DNA from: Solanum dulcamara
Lineage: Eukaryota; Streptophyta; Magnoliopsida; Solanales; Solanaceae
Assembly (NCBI RefSeq): GCF_947179165.1
Contig: NC_077245.1
Span: 23,349,740-23,413,739, forward strand
Reading direction: 5' to 3'
DNA: 64,000 bases
This document shows positions 21,819 through 34,603 of the stretch, in pieces. How positions within the stretch are numbered: the stretch's first letter is position 1; every line of letters begins with the position of its first letter. The notes beneath the pieces are model-generated. The model was not told where the DNA came from. It ran no database searches and worked only from the letters and a program-made list of their open reading frames with translations. Made by a program: the position numbers and the translations under genes.

Positions 21819-24324
21819 TGCTTATGCGCCGCAAACAGGCTTAAACGAGGAGGATAAGAGGCGTTTTTGGGAGGATTTGGACGAGTTAGTGGGAGGCATA
21901 CCGTCTACTGAGAAGCTCTTTGTGGGAGGGGATTTCAATGGGCACATCGGATCTATTTCGGGAGGGTATGATGATGTGCATGGAGGCTTCGGCTTCAGGG
22001 TCAAAAATGGAGGAGGAGTCTCACTGTTGGATTTTGCAAGAGCTTTTGGGTTGGTGATAGCCAATTCGAGTTTCCCAAAAAAGGAGGACCGCTTGGTAAC
22101 CTTCCGAAGTGCAGTGGCTAAGACCCAAATAGATTTTTTACTCCTTAGGAAGGATGATAAAAGTCTGTGCAAAGACTGTAAGGTCATTCCGATCGACAAC
22201 CTTACAACCCGACACAAGCTCTTGGTGATGGATTTAGGGATCAAGATGACGAGGAAGAAGAGGGTCGGGGATGACTGACTTAGGATCAGATAGGGGATTT
22301 TGACCACGACTAGCGTCCTAAAGATGGGAGAGAAATTGAAGGATATGGGGGCATGGAATAGTAGTGGGGATGCGAACACTATGTGGGATAGAACGGCTAA
22401 TTATATTAGGGTTGTAGCAAGGGAAGTGTTGGGAGCCTCGATAGGTAGCCGTGGCCGGTACCGAGGGGACTGGTGGTGGAATGGAGAAGTGCAAAAGAAG
22501 GTGAAAGCAAAGAAGATAGCGTATGCGAAGCTTATAGAATGCAAGGATGAGGTGGAGAAGTGGACGAATAGGGAACTTTATAAGATAGCAAGGAAGGAGG
22601 CAAACTCGGCGGTTTCGATGGTAAAAATGGCAGCTTTTGAACGCTTGTACACTGAACTAGAAGAGAAAAGCGGGGATAAGAAATTGTTCAAGCTAGCCAG
22701 GGTACAGGAGCGAAGGGCACGTAATGTGGATCAAGTGAAGTGCATTAAGGACGAGCATGGAAAAGTATTGGTAGAAGAAACCCTCATTAAACAGAGATGG
22801 CAGTCGTACTTCCATAAACTCTTGAACGAAGAAGGAGATAAAGAGATTGTGTTGGGAGATTTGGAACATACAGGGAGGCTTCACGATGGTGAGTGTTACA
22901 GGAGTATTTCGATAGAAGAGGTTAAGGGTGCTATGCGTAGGATGCGCTAGGGAAAAGCGACCGGACCTGGCGAGATTCCTGGTGAGTTTTGGAAGAGCAC
23001 GAGCCCGGTAGGTTTGGAGTGGCTGACTAGGTTATTTAATGTCATCTTTAGGACAGCGACGATGCCTGAAAAATAGAGGTCGAGCGTACTGATCCCTCTA
23101 TACAAAAACAAGGGGGATATCCAGAGTTGCAACAACTATAGAGGTATCAAGCTTCTAAGCCATACTATGAAAGTGTGGGAAAGAGTGGTGGAGATGAGGG
23201 TTAGGAGAGACGTGTCTATTTCAAAGAACCAGTTCAGATTTATGCCGGAACACTCAACTACTGAAGCCATCCATCTTATGAGGAGACTGATGGAGCAGTA
23301 TAGGGAGAGAAAGAGGGACTTGCATATGGTATTCATCGATCTAGAAAAGGCTTACGATAAAGTTCCACGAGAAATACTATGGAGATGTTTGGAGGCTAAA
23401 GGTGTACCGGGGGCGTACATTAGAGTGATCAAGGATATTTATAAGGGTGCTAAAACCAGGGTAAGGACAGTAGGAGGAGACTCAGAGCACTTCCTAGTTG
23501 TGATGGGGTTACATCAAGGATTAGCCCTTAGTCCATTTTTATTTGTCTTTGTGATGGATGGATTGACGCGACAAATTCAAGGTGAGGTGCCATGGTGTAT
23601 GCTTTTTGCAGATGACATAATCCTGATCGATGAGACTCGTAGCGGAGTTAACGCTAAGATGGAGGATTTGAGACACACCCTAGAGTCTAAAGGATTTAAG
23701 CTGAGTAGGACCAAGACAGAGTACTTAGAGTGCCAGTTCAGTGAGACACCTCAGGAGGTTGGCGTGGAAGTTAGGCTTGGTGGCCAGGCTATTCAAAAGA
23801 AAAGTAGTGTCAAGTACCTAGGGTTTATCATGCAAAGCAGAGGGGAGATTGACAACGATGTCACACATCGTATTGGGGCAGGATGGATGAAATGGAGGCT
23901 TGCTTCCGGGGTGTTCTGTGACAAGAAGGTGCCACCACAACTTAAGGGTAAGTTCTACAAAGTGGTTGTTAGACCGGCTATTTTATATGGGGCGGAGTGT
24001 TGACCAATTAAGGTCTCTCACGTTCAAAAGATGAAAGTAGCCGAGATGAGAATGTTGTGATGGATGTGTGGGCATACCAGGAGCGACAGGATTAGAAATA
24101 AGGCTATTCGGAACAAGGTAGGAGTTACATCGGTGGAAGACAAGATGCGGGAAATGCGATTTAGATGGTTTGAGCATGTGAAGAGGAGAGACACAGATGC
24201 CCCAGTGAGGAGGTGTGAGAGGTTGGCCATGGATGGATTCAGAAGAGGTAGGGGTAGGCCGAAGAAATATTGGGGAGAGGTGATTAGACAAGACATGGCC
24301 AGTTACAGCTTACCGAGGACATGA
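21816..24324 (+). pseudogene. RTE-1 endonuclease-reverse transcriptase, nonsense-mutated
   Basis: One reading frame carries the protein from the partial apurinic-type endonuclease (GGDFNGHIG near 21940; SAVAKTQIDFLLLRK near 22110) through the linker to RT ([18 protein letters not shown] near 23100; [12 protein letters not shown] near 23330; FADDIILID near 23605) and the C-terminal [13 protein letters not shown] motif near 24160. Nonsense codons occur at 22276, 22948, 23074, 24001 and 24058; all fit transitions from Trp or Arg codons where the sister copies are intact, except that 22276 cannot be assigned with certainty. A 1-nt deletion near 24300 shifts the last ~20 residues. No frameshift is evident before that. 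Confidence 0.9.
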
Positions 24325-24699
24325 CCTTAGATAGGAGCATGTGGAGGACCCATATTAGGGTAGAAAGCTAGTACATAGTCACGGTATTCTACACTATAAT
24401 TTTCTTTGTGGAGGACTCAGATTAGGATAAAAGGCTAGGTGATTCATCCTTTGCACCATAGTAGTTGTAGTTCTACTCATTGTTTATTGTCATTTGATTT
24501 ATGTATTGTATTGTTGTTTATAGTTGTGGCTCTGTTGCACTTTGACTATCTTATTTATCTTATCTTATTTTATTTATTTATAGTAGTTAATGCATCTTTC
24601 TTTCCGTACCACTCTACCATGACTTTCTTTTTTTTTGCTATTCCTTGTTTTCATCTTGTTTTCGATATGCTTGTCCTTATCTGACTTTTTATCTTGTTT

Positions 24700-24834
24700 T
24701 CCTCTCTTAAAGCCGAGGGTCTTCTGGAAACAGCCGCCCTACCTTGAAAGGTAGGGGTTAGGTCTGCGTACACTCTACCCTCCCCAGACCCCACATTATG
24801 GGATTATACTGGGTTTGTTGTTGTTGTTGTTGTT
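24700..24834 (+). repeat. RTE-1 3' tail with (TTG)n
   Basis: Conserved ~110-bp 3' end (from GCCGAGGGTCTTCTGG through GGTCTGCGTACACTC to the TTG run). The same block ends RTE-2 (37279-37402) and RTE-3 (53140-53249). This tail is also found on abundant Solanaceae SINEs, which are thought to use RTE enzymes through it; that link is established knowledge recalled, not tested here. Confidence 0.85.
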
Positions 24835-24842
24835 ATATATAA

Positions 24843-26252
24843 ATAATTTTATTTGAAATTGTATGTATAATTATCTTCAAGTTTTATTTTTTGGAAATAT
24901 AGTTCCACAAATTAGGCTCTGAAACTTAATTTTAAGTGAGGAATCGTGTGTGATTTTTATTTTTTATTTTTAAATATATATTTATCTAACAACTACTCAA
25001 AATTCTAAAAATAAAAGAGAAAGAGAAAAGAAAAAGTTCAAAATTAAACAAATTTGGCTGAAAAATATATACCATATATGAAACAAATACACAGAGTGCA
25101 AAACAAAATTTAAAAGATCAAGACGAAGAAAAAGACAACGATGCGGATGAATATCTAACCTTGTATGCCCCTTGTTATAAAAGTGTGGATCAAATATACC
25201 TTTCATTATAAAGATCTTCGAATCCAATTGCTAAGAAAAAATTTCAAAATAATCCATTGGAAACAATATATTCATTTTTTAAATAATATGAAAAGCATGA
25301 TAAGAAATTTTATAGCCAAACAGAATGGTTACAAAGCAAAGACCAAAAATGAAAAACTATATATACTTACCATTGTAGCATACAGAAAATAAAATATTAT
25401 TTTTATGTGATTCTATGTAATGTGAAGCAATAACAGTAAATTTGTGCTCAATTTTAGTTATCCGTAGATGATACCATGAAAACATGAATTGATTTCTGAG
25501 TGTTAAAAAAATCATGATATGAAAATGATTAATACAAAATGGATTTACACTTACTATTTGTATCGAAAAGAAAGGCACGAACCGAATTGAGAAGTTCTTC
25601 ATCGATCTCAAAAAACATTGGATGAACAATCGATTTTGAGAGTTTCCTATTCATTCTTGACTTCTTTATGAGAATTTATTCTGGCCTTTTTTTTATTTGA
25701 AAAAGAAAAAGCTTGATACAATAGAAAAAGAGTAAGATAATTATAAGGTTTAAAATGACAACAGTTATACGATTTTCAGAATTTCAAATATCAAAAGGTG
25801 ATGTGCATAATCCACTACCATATAGGTCTTCAAAATCCCTCCATTTCTCTATCATCAGTTATTTCTTCTTCCTTGTCGCATTGGAGAGGATGATGATCCC
25901 TTCAATAATAAAAAAACAACTTCAGATCAAACAATTAAGATAGAGGGCATATAAACATACAATACACAACTATACTAACTCTCAATTTTCTTTATGATCT
26001 TAGTAAGTGCAATCCAATTTTTGTTTGGATGTTATTTTTGCTTTATACATGTTTTAGATTTATATTTTGAAGAGTTGATTTTAAGAAGGTGTGGGTGATG
26101 GAGTTAAGAGTAATATTTTTTCAAAGTCGTGGGTTTAGATGATTTTTAAAGATAAGGTTAATTATTTTTTGAAATTTAATCTTAAATTAATTATTTAGGT
26201 ATTAGGTCATGGCTAATTTTGTGCCTTTTCCAAAGGACGTGGGTTCTTCTCT
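24843..26252. other. Intergenic spacer, no gene seen
   Basis: AT-rich. Several short frames (for example 25165-25392 plus and 25357-25629 minus) lack recognisable domains. Confidence 0.5.
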
Positions 26253-27031
26253 GTTCTCTCTTGCTTTATGAAATAAGCTTTGGTCCCACATAGGTAGTGG
26301 AAATGAAAAGTCTTCTACTTAAAAGTAGAAGCACTCTTTCATGTTGCTAAAGGGTCAAGAAGAGGGTCTCCCCTCGCGCCGTTGTCGCTCGCTCGGCTCG
26401 GCTTCGGCTTCCGCTTCCGCTTCCGCTTCGGATTTGGATTTGATTATAATCTTTTTGAACCAAATTTCCTTTAAATTTTAATTAATTAATATTATTTATT
26501 TAATTAATTAAGTGAAAAAATTCTAACCCGTGACCCATTTCTTTCCCAGATTAATTTAAACATATTTCCCTCCGTTTTTCCAACGGATATTTTGAAAGGT
26601 TGCAACCTTGTCCGAAAAGTTGTAAACTTTTTCTCAACAGACAAACTTTTTCCCAATAGGTGTCTTTTCTTAAAAGGTGCAAACAGTCTATATGTATTTG
26701 TTAATCCTCAGAATATTCCATACGAAATTTCTGAAATAACATCTTCCTCTTCTTCTTCATTCTGCATTTCCTAAAACTCGTGTGATATACAACCTTCGAG
26801 TGGTCGCAGTCACTAGAATTTGTAGTACCTCTATTTTGGTGAATAAATCGTTCTATCCTGGGAGGAAAAATTCCAAAAACCTCAGGTACGTTGAGGGGAA
26901 TAATTTCCTTAAGGACACACTGTGCATTCAGTAGGCTCGATTTTATTCTTACATTAATTTTTTAGATTCTGTATTTTATTACTTTCAGTAGTTATTATTA
27001 CTATTTTAATATTTACAATACAGTTTACTAA
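26253..27031 (+). repeat. Copia-4 5' LTR (about 780 bp, 5'-truncated)
   Basis: Aligns with 31860-32691 from GTTCTCTCTTG to TACAGTTTACTAA. The two LTRs differ at many positions and in the length of hexanucleotide arrays (GGCTTC/CGCTTC here at 26398-26430), so insertion is older than Copia-1. The 26592-26774 and 32185-32433 frames are LTR-internal and similar to each other, not genes. Confidence 0.85.
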
Positions 27032-27288
27032 CAATCTTAAGGAAATTATTGTTATTTTTATTTTTCTGATTAAATTGTATTCTATTTTTTGGAGACTAAA
27101 ACCTATGTGGTTTTCTACTCCGTATGAAATAAATATTCTGACTTGAAGAGTATAAAAACTTCGTTGGAATATTAAAGTTCATACTTGTACAACGATTTGA
27201 AGAGTATAAAAACTTCATCGTTGCTTTTGTAAAAGGTCTGATATTCTAAAATATTAAGACAGTTTGTCTATTTTGACAGTGAAAAGAA

Positions 27289-27868
27289 ATGACAAGTGAT
27301 ACTGCTACTACTTCTGCGACTGTTGCTGCAACAAGTCGTACTTCTATGCCACCGGCAGAAAAACCAGGAAAATTTTCTGAAGCCAACTTCAAAGGATGGC
27401 AGCAAAGGGTGTTCTTTTGGCTTACCACTTTTGGTATGCAGAAGTTCATCAATGAAGACCCTCTTGTGCCCGCTGCTGATATGTCGGCCAATGAAACATT
27501 TATGATTACTGAGGCATGGACACAGATGGATTTTTTATGCAAGGGCTACATCCTAAGTACTTTGGATGATGATTTGTACAATGTCTACAGTGCTGTGAAA
27601 ACTTCTAAAGAATTATGGGATGCACTTGAGAAAAAGTACAAGACTGAAGACGCGTGCTTGAAAAAATTTGTGGTTGCTAAGTTCCTAGACTATAAAATGA
27701 TAGATAGCAGAACTTTTGGAACCCAAGTTCAAGAACTATAACTTATTTTTCATGACTTATTGCTGAAGGTATGGTAGTTAATGAAACATTTCAAGTGGCT
27801 GCGATGATAGAAAAGTTGCCTCCTTCGTAGAGAGATTTCAAAAATTATCTAAAGCACAAGCGCAAGGA
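27289..27868 (+). pseudogene. Copia-4 gag, N-terminal part, broken
   Basis: Opens at 27289 and reads 150 codons with the W-rich UBN2/gag pattern (KFSEANFKGWQQRVFFWL; ELWDALEKKYKTEDA). It ends at a TAA at 27739-27741 in place of an expected Gln codon. Homology continues with a 1-nt frameshift near 27755 and a TAG for Trp near 27828 before joining the frame that starts at 27870. Confidence 0.88.
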
Positions 27869-27869
27869 A

Positions 27870-30800
27870 ATGAAGTTGGAAGATCTTGTGATTCGTCTCA
27901 AGATTGAGGAAGATAACAAAATAGCAAAAAAGAAGTCGCGTGGAAATTCAATGATTATGGGAGCGAACATCGTTGAAGATGCTGCTCCAAAGAATAAGAA
28001 AAGGAAGCAACCTTTTGGAAAGAATCAGGAGCAGAACAAGAAAAAGTTCAAGGACAATTGTTATAATTGTGGGAAAGTTGGCCACAAAGCTCCAGATTGT
28101 CGTCTTCTAAAAAAGGACAAGAGAAAGGGACAAGCCAATATGGTGGAAAATAAGAAAGGTATGGATGATCTGTGTGCAATGCTATCAGAATACAACCTAG
28201 TAGGTAATCCCAAAGAATGGTGGCTTGATTCGGGAGCTACTTCGCATGTGTGTGCAGTTCGAGAAGCCTTCTCTACTTATTCCCCTGCAGCACCTGATGC
28301 GGCGATCTATATGAAAAATTCTGCAATTGCTAAGGTTGAAGGATATGGGAGATTATTTTTGAAAATAACATCCGGCAAGGTGGTGACGCTGAACAAAGTT
28401 TATCATGTTCCAGAAATGCAAAAGAATTTGGTGTCTGTCGATCTTCTTATCAAGAATGGATTCAAGTGTGTTCTAGTTTCAGACAAAGTAGTTGTCAGTA
28501 AGAATGAAATGTATCTAGAAAAAGGCTACCTCACTGGGGGTCTTTTTAAACTAAATGTAATGGTTGTTGATGATAATAAAGTTCAAGCTTCTTCTTACTT
28601 ACTTGAGTCAAATAATTTATGGCATTCACGTTTAGGACATGTCAATCATAAAACCTTGTGAAAACTGATTAACTTAAATATATTGCCTAACTTTAATTGC
28701 AATAAATCAAAATGTCAAGTATGTGTTGAATCTAAGTATGCTAAGCATCCTTAAAAATCTATTGAAAGGAATTATAGTCCCTTAGAATTGATTCACACAA
28801 ATATTTGTGATATGAAGTCTACACCAACTCGTGGTGGAAAGAAGTATTTTATAACTTTTATTGACGATTGCACTCGATATTGTTATATGTATTTGCTTAA
28901 TAGTAAGGATGAAGCAATTGATACATTTAAGCAATACAAGAACGAAGTGGAAAATCAATTGAATAAAAAGATAAAAATAATTAGAAGTGATAGGGGTGGA
29001 GAATAGGAATCTCCTTTTGAAGAGATATGTTTAGAATATGAAATTATTCATCAAACTACTGCCCCTTACACACCACAATCAAATGGAATTGCAGAAAGGA
29101 AAAATCAAACATTAAAAGAAATGATGAATGCTTTATTAATAAGTTCCGATTTACCGCAGAACTTGTGGGGGGAAGCTATCCTTACAGCTAATTGAATACT
29201 CAACAGAGTGCCCCACAACAAAATACAATCTATTCCATATGAACTATGAAAAGGAAGAAAACCCAACTTGAAATATTTCAAAGTGTGGGGGTGTTTAGCA
29301 AAGGTCCAAGTTCCTTTGCCCAAAAGGGTAAAAATCGGACCAAAGATCGTGGATTGTGTTTTTATTGGTTATGCTACAAACAACAAAGCTTGTCGATTTT
29401 TAGTTCACAAATCGGATAATCCTAAAATTCATGTTAATACGGTAATTGAATCAGATAATGCTGAATTCTTTTAAAAAAATTATCCATATAAAACTAAATG
29501 TGAGTCCTCAAGTGAAAGATCTAAACGACCGCGAGAAGAACCAAAAGAAAGTAAACCAACCGAAGAGGATCCAAGGCGTAGCAAACGTCAAAGGATATCT
29601 ACTTCCTTTGGACCAGATTTTGTGACATTCTTACTTGAAAATGAGCCTCAAACATTTAAAGTTGCAATGTCTTCTTCTGATTCAGCATTTTGGAAAGAGG
29701 CAATCAATAGTGAGATTCAATCAATTTTGAATAACTATACATGGGAATTGGTTGATCTTCCTCCTGGAAATAAACCTTTAGGATCAAAATGGATTTTTAA
29801 AAGGAAAATGAAAGTTGATGGCACTATTGATAAATATAAGGCAAGACTTGTGGTCAAAGGTTATAGACAAAAATAAGGCCTTGATTACTTTGACACATAC
29901 TCGCCGGTAACAAGGATAACATCTATTCGGATGTTAGTGGCACTTGCAGCTGTATATGGTCTTGAAATCCATCAAATGAATGTTAAGACGGCTTTCTTAA
30001 ATAGAGAATTGGAGTAAGAAATTTACATGGAACAACCTGAGGATTTCATAGTTCCAGGTAAAGAAAGAAAAGTGTGCAAACTTGATAAGTCACTTTATGG
30101 ACTTAAACAAGAACCTAAACAATGGCATGTGAAATTTGACCAAACAATGTTCGCAAATGGATTTAAGATTAATGAGTGTGACAAATGTGTTTACATTAAA
30201 AATATTCCAAATCATGAAGTCATTGTTTGTTTATATGTTGATGACATGTTGATAATGAGTAAAGACATTGCTGATGTAAATGCTATGAAGCGTATGCTTG
30301 CTAGCAAATTTGACATAAAAGACTTAGGGGTTGCTGACTTGATCTTAGAAATTCGGATCCATAAAACTCCACAAGGTCTAGCATTATCACAGTCATATTA
30401 TATTGAAAACATACTTGATAAGTTCAAGTATTTAAATTTTAATGTTGCAAAAACTCCAATTGATGTAAGTTTTGCACTTCAAAAGAATGAAGGTAAAAGT
30501 GACTCACAATTGGACTATGCACGAGTTTTGAGAAGTTTGATGTATATTATGAATTATACACGATCAGATATAGCATGTGCTATTAGCAAGTTGAGTCGAT
30601 TCACGAATAATCCCAATCAAACTCATTGGATGGCAATGAAATGAATCTTGGGGTATTTGAAACACACCAAAAACTATGATTTGCATTATAATAAATATCC
30701 CGCAGTAATTGAGGGATATAGTGATGCAAACTGGATCACCGGATCATCTGAAGTTAAATCCACAAGTGGATATGTTTTTACCGTTGGTGAAGGAACAGTG

Positions 30801-31208
30801 TCTTGGAAATTATCAAAACAGACATGCATCGCCCGCTCTATAATGGAGTCTGAATTTATAGCTTTAGACAAGGCTGATGAAGAAGCTGAATGGCTCCAAA
30901 ATTTTTTGGAAGATATTCCATTTTGGCCCAAACCTTTGGCACCCATATGTGTACACTATGATAGCCAAGCGGCAATAGTGGGGGCAGGAAGCGTTATGTA
31001 TAACGGAAAATCGCGTCACATTCGACGGCGACACAATACTGTTAGACAACTACTCTCTAGTAGTGTTATCACTATTGACTATGAAAAGTCAAGAGATAAC
31101 GTATCAGATCCACTAACAAAAGACCTATCTAGAGAGGCTGTTGAAAAATCATCGAGGAGAATGAGATTAAGTCCTAGGACAAGTCATCATGGCGATAACT
31201 CTACCTAG
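27870..31208 (+). pseudogene. Copia-4 nucleocapsid and pol, nine internal stops
   Basis: One frame throughout: zinc knuckle CYNCGKVGHKAPDC (about 28059), protease WWLDSGATSHVC (about 28220), GAG-pre-integrase NLWHSRLGHVNH (about 28615), integrase core (IHTNICDM 28790; IIRSDRGGE 28980; PQSNGIAERKN 29080), RT (WELVDLPPGNKPLGSKW 29740; YVDDMLIMS about 30236), RNase H ([10 protein letters not shown] 30714; VHYDSQAAI 30950) and end at 31208. Internal stops begin at 28659, 28752, 29004, 29193, 29247, 29472, 29874, 30015 and 30642. Several fit CGA to TGA or TGG to TGA; others, such as 29874 and 30015 (Glu to TAA), do not fit deamination. Confidence 0.9.
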
Positions 31209-31793
31209 TAGACTGGAGATCCCAAGAACTAGGTTCAAAGAAATCAAACAAAGTTATGATTGGCGATTCAACATTGTCAAATAACTCAACCCATTCTCGT
31301 GATGATGACAATGTTCAGAAACAAAAGATAAAACCTTAAGGCTTTTTAATGAGTTAATAAAGCATTAAAGATTTTTTAATGATTATCTAAGTCTGGCAGA
31401 AAATGACTAGATAGTGTTTCTATAGGACTACATGTTTAGAAATCACCTATGTGAATGTGAAGTATAAGCCGCTTCAAGGGGAATGACGGTAAAGGCTCAT
31501 TCTCTATGCATTCACAAAATCAGGCGGTGTTCATGGCTGAAACAAACACAACCGTGAGAATCATAGATGGTTGATGATTAATTGTGTGACTTATGTTGTC
31601 TAGTTATACAACAACGTTCGACGGTTCAAAGATATCACATCTACCGATTGATCGAGTATATCCTATATAAGTTCACTATGGAAAGTTCAAAGGGAAACCT
31701 ACTTATCCAGATGCAATTAATCTTCGCTTGTATATCACATGCTTATCCGTGTATTCCTTTATCTTGTAGACGTTCTCCATTCATGTGGGGGAT

Positions 31794-32691
31794 TGTTGGG
31801 TTTAATAGATAGTTTGAATGAGAAATTGAAGGGAAAAAAAGTGGGGGGGAAAATGATTTGTTCTCTCTTGTTTTATTAAATAAGCTTTGGTCTCACATAG
31901 GTGGTGGAAACGAAAAGTCTCCTATTTAAAAGTAGAAGCACTCCTTCATGTTGCTAAAGGGTCAAGAAGAGGGTCTCCCCTCGCGTCGTCGTCGCTCGCT
32001 CGGCTCGGCTTCGGCTTCGGCTTTGGCAACGGCTTCAGCTTCGGATTTGGATTTGAATTTGGATTTGGATTTGGATTTGGTCAATTGATATGATTGATTG
32101 ATAATCTTTTTGAACCAAATTTTTTTAAAATTTTAATTAATTAATATTATTTATTTAATTAATTAAGTGAAAAAATCCTGACCCATGATCCGCAATCCGT
32201 TTCTTTCTCGGATTAATTTAAAAATATTTTCCTCCATTTTTCCAATGGATTTTTTGAAAGGTTGCAACCTTGTCCGAAAAGTTGCAAACCTTTTCTCAGC
32301 AGGCAAACCTTTTCCCAACAGGTGCCTTTTCTTAAAAGGTGCAAACAGTCTATATATATCTGTTAATCCTCAAAATGTTCCATACAAAATTTCTGAAATA
32401 ACATCCTCTTCTTCTTCTTTCTGCACTTCCTAAAACTCGTGTGATATACAGCCTTCGAGTGGTTCGCAGTCACTAGAATTTGCAGTACCTCTATTTTGGT
32501 GAGTAAATCGTTCTATCCTGGGAGGAAAAATTCCAAAAACCTCAGGTACGTTGAGGGAAATAATTTTCTTAAGGACACACTGTGCATTCAGTGGGCTCGA
32601 TTTTATTCTTACATTAATTTTTCAGATTCTGTATTTTATTACTTTCAGTAGTTATTGTTACTGTTTTAATATTTACAATACAGTTTACTAA
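31794..32691 (+). repeat. Copia-4 3' LTR (898 bp)
   Basis: Starts TGTTGGGTTTAATAG just after the polypurine tract and ends at the same TTTACTAA word as the left LTR. Contains a (GGCTTC)n-like and a (GGATTT)n-like hexanucleotide array (32005-32080), longer than in the left LTR; translated forward this gives a Gly/Phe repeat that is not a gene. Confidence 0.88.
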
Positions 32692-34572
32692 TAAAAACTG
32701 CACACTCGGTTACGTTAAATTTGACAATGTCACTTGTCTTAAGCACGTTGTGGGCATGCATAGCTAATTAAAAAAAAATCACATGCCTTAATGTGGAGGC
32801 TTTATCCTATCCTATGAATAATATATATAGAGAAAGATATATATTTTTATTTTGATCTTAAAATTAGAATTGCATTTAAAATATTAATAATTATTTATCA
32901 TTTATACCCTAAAGTTCTGAGTAATTGATACTCATGTTCTTGATTTTCCTTCTTAGATATGGTCTCCAAATTAGATATGATTTAGATATGATAATAATGA
33001 TTCACTCCTTCCTTTTCTAAAGTAATAATGAGTAATACTAATTTTTGCCTTTCTAAAAGAATGTACATACACTTTTGCATCAATCTTTTTTAAAACAAAA
33101 TTAATTTTCTGCATCTTTTTGTAAATTAGCAGTTTTATAAAAAAAAATTATTTTCCGTTTTAAACTTATGCATTTACTGTCAATTTACCCATTTTTGTTA
33201 ATTGATAGTTTTTTGAATTGTTAATTTTTAATTTTAAACTTGTGCATTTTTTTTTGGTCAATTGACCGTTTTTATTTCATTACTTTTTTGTTAATCAGTT
33301 CTTCTTTTATGTTTGTGTGTTTTTCATAATTTGATTTTTTAATTTTTTTTGTTTAAACTTTTATGTGTATGTGTTTTTCGTAATTTGATTTTAAAAATTA
33401 ATTTGTGGATACCTTTATTCTTTTAAATTTGAAAAGTTGATTTTCTGATATGCCCTTCTAGAAATTCAAATTGAAAGTTGATTTGTAGATAATCACTTTT
33501 AATATAAAATATTGATATGTTTAATAGATACAATTGAGAAAACAAAATTAGGCAAAAATAAAGAGAATACATATAGATCCACGATATAGAGATCAAAAAA
33601 CAGAGGATAATTAGGCATGATTTCTCAATTCAACCATAAACCAACATTGCCGTTTATCTCTTCCATCACCGTTCCATAACAACCGCCTTTACATCAATAC
33701 CCTCAGTTCATCTTCTTCACTGCTAACACTGCCTCTGTTTTAATTCATCGATAATCATCTGTTTGTACATTGTAATATAAAATTAAGCTTTTCGTGAAAA
33801 AGAGTTTGTGAAAAGAGACATAATTTACTAAACCTCTAGTTAAATATTCACCATTGTAGTAAATCTCCTTCACTAATGGAGGATTGTCTTATTTTGATAT
33901 TACAATAAGATATAATGTGAGAAAATTAATCATATATTGATAACCATGATAATTTATTGTATCAAAAACTCACAACTTGGGCCTCATATAATTTTTCAAC
34001 ATAAAAAATAGACCCACAGAACATCGAGAGGACAACTGAACGTAGCTATTGTATGCATCCAAAAGTATATGTTCAACAATATAAAACAAAACTAAAGAAG
34101 AAAAAAATGGTTCTTGTTGATAGTGTATTTGAATATAGTGCAAATAAAGGGACATGGGGGGATTTTAAAGCATAAACTGGAGGTTAATTTGTTTTCCTTG
34201 ATTCCCTCCGTTTGTACAGTGAATGTACAATTGACAGTTTTTTTCTATTTAAAAAAGTTATTCTCAACGAATTTTTTTTATTTCAAGTTTAAAATTGTAT
34301 GTAAAAAAATCTGCAACTATTTTCAAACACACACACACAAAGAAACTGGAAAATATTTTTTTTGGCTCCAAGAGTTGAAAATAAATTATATAATGTATCT
34401 ATGAATGTTTTCTAAAATTGTTTTGAAGCAAGCAAAAAATGTCGGGTGATGCTAAAGTAATTACACGTTTTTTTAGTTTATATTTATTTTTTATTGTATA
34501 AATGCAAAATTAAAGTAACTGTCACAATTTAAATTTTTAAATAGTTATAAAATATAATTTTAAAAAAACAGT

Positions 34573-34603
<31 letters not shown>

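Larger units (their letters stand above)
21814..24834 (+). mobile_element. RTE-1: 5'-truncated RTE-clade LINE
   Basis: Non-LTR retrotransposon starting inside the endonuclease domain and ending in (TTG)n at 24815-24834. An RTE-type tail of short tandem repeats replaces poly(A). Homology to RTE-3 (50384 onward) and RTE-2 (35377 onward) runs along its full length. Flanking TTATATATA suggests a target-site duplication, blurred by the TA microsatellite. Confidence 0.9.
26253..32691 (+). mobile_element. Copia-4: Ty1/copia element on the plus strand, nonsense-riddled
   Basis: LTRs at 26253-27031 and 31794-32691, gag and pol between them in copia order, and a polypurine tract (GTGGGGGAT, 31785-31793) directly before the right LTR start TGTTGGG. 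The left LTR lacks about 66 bp present at the start of the right one, so the 5' border is truncated or strongly diverged. No clear target-site duplication or primer-binding site is visible. Pol is in a single frame for over 3 kb with nine internal stops and no evident frameshift. Confidence 0.9.

Noticed and set aside
24439..24684. 81-codon hydrophobic frame after RTE-1 RT
   Set aside because: Lies in the LINE 3' UTR between the RT end and the conserved tail; T-rich composition explains its hydrophobicity.
31887..32093. Gly/Phe-repeat protein
   Set aside because: Translation of hexanucleotide arrays inside the Copia-4 LTR.
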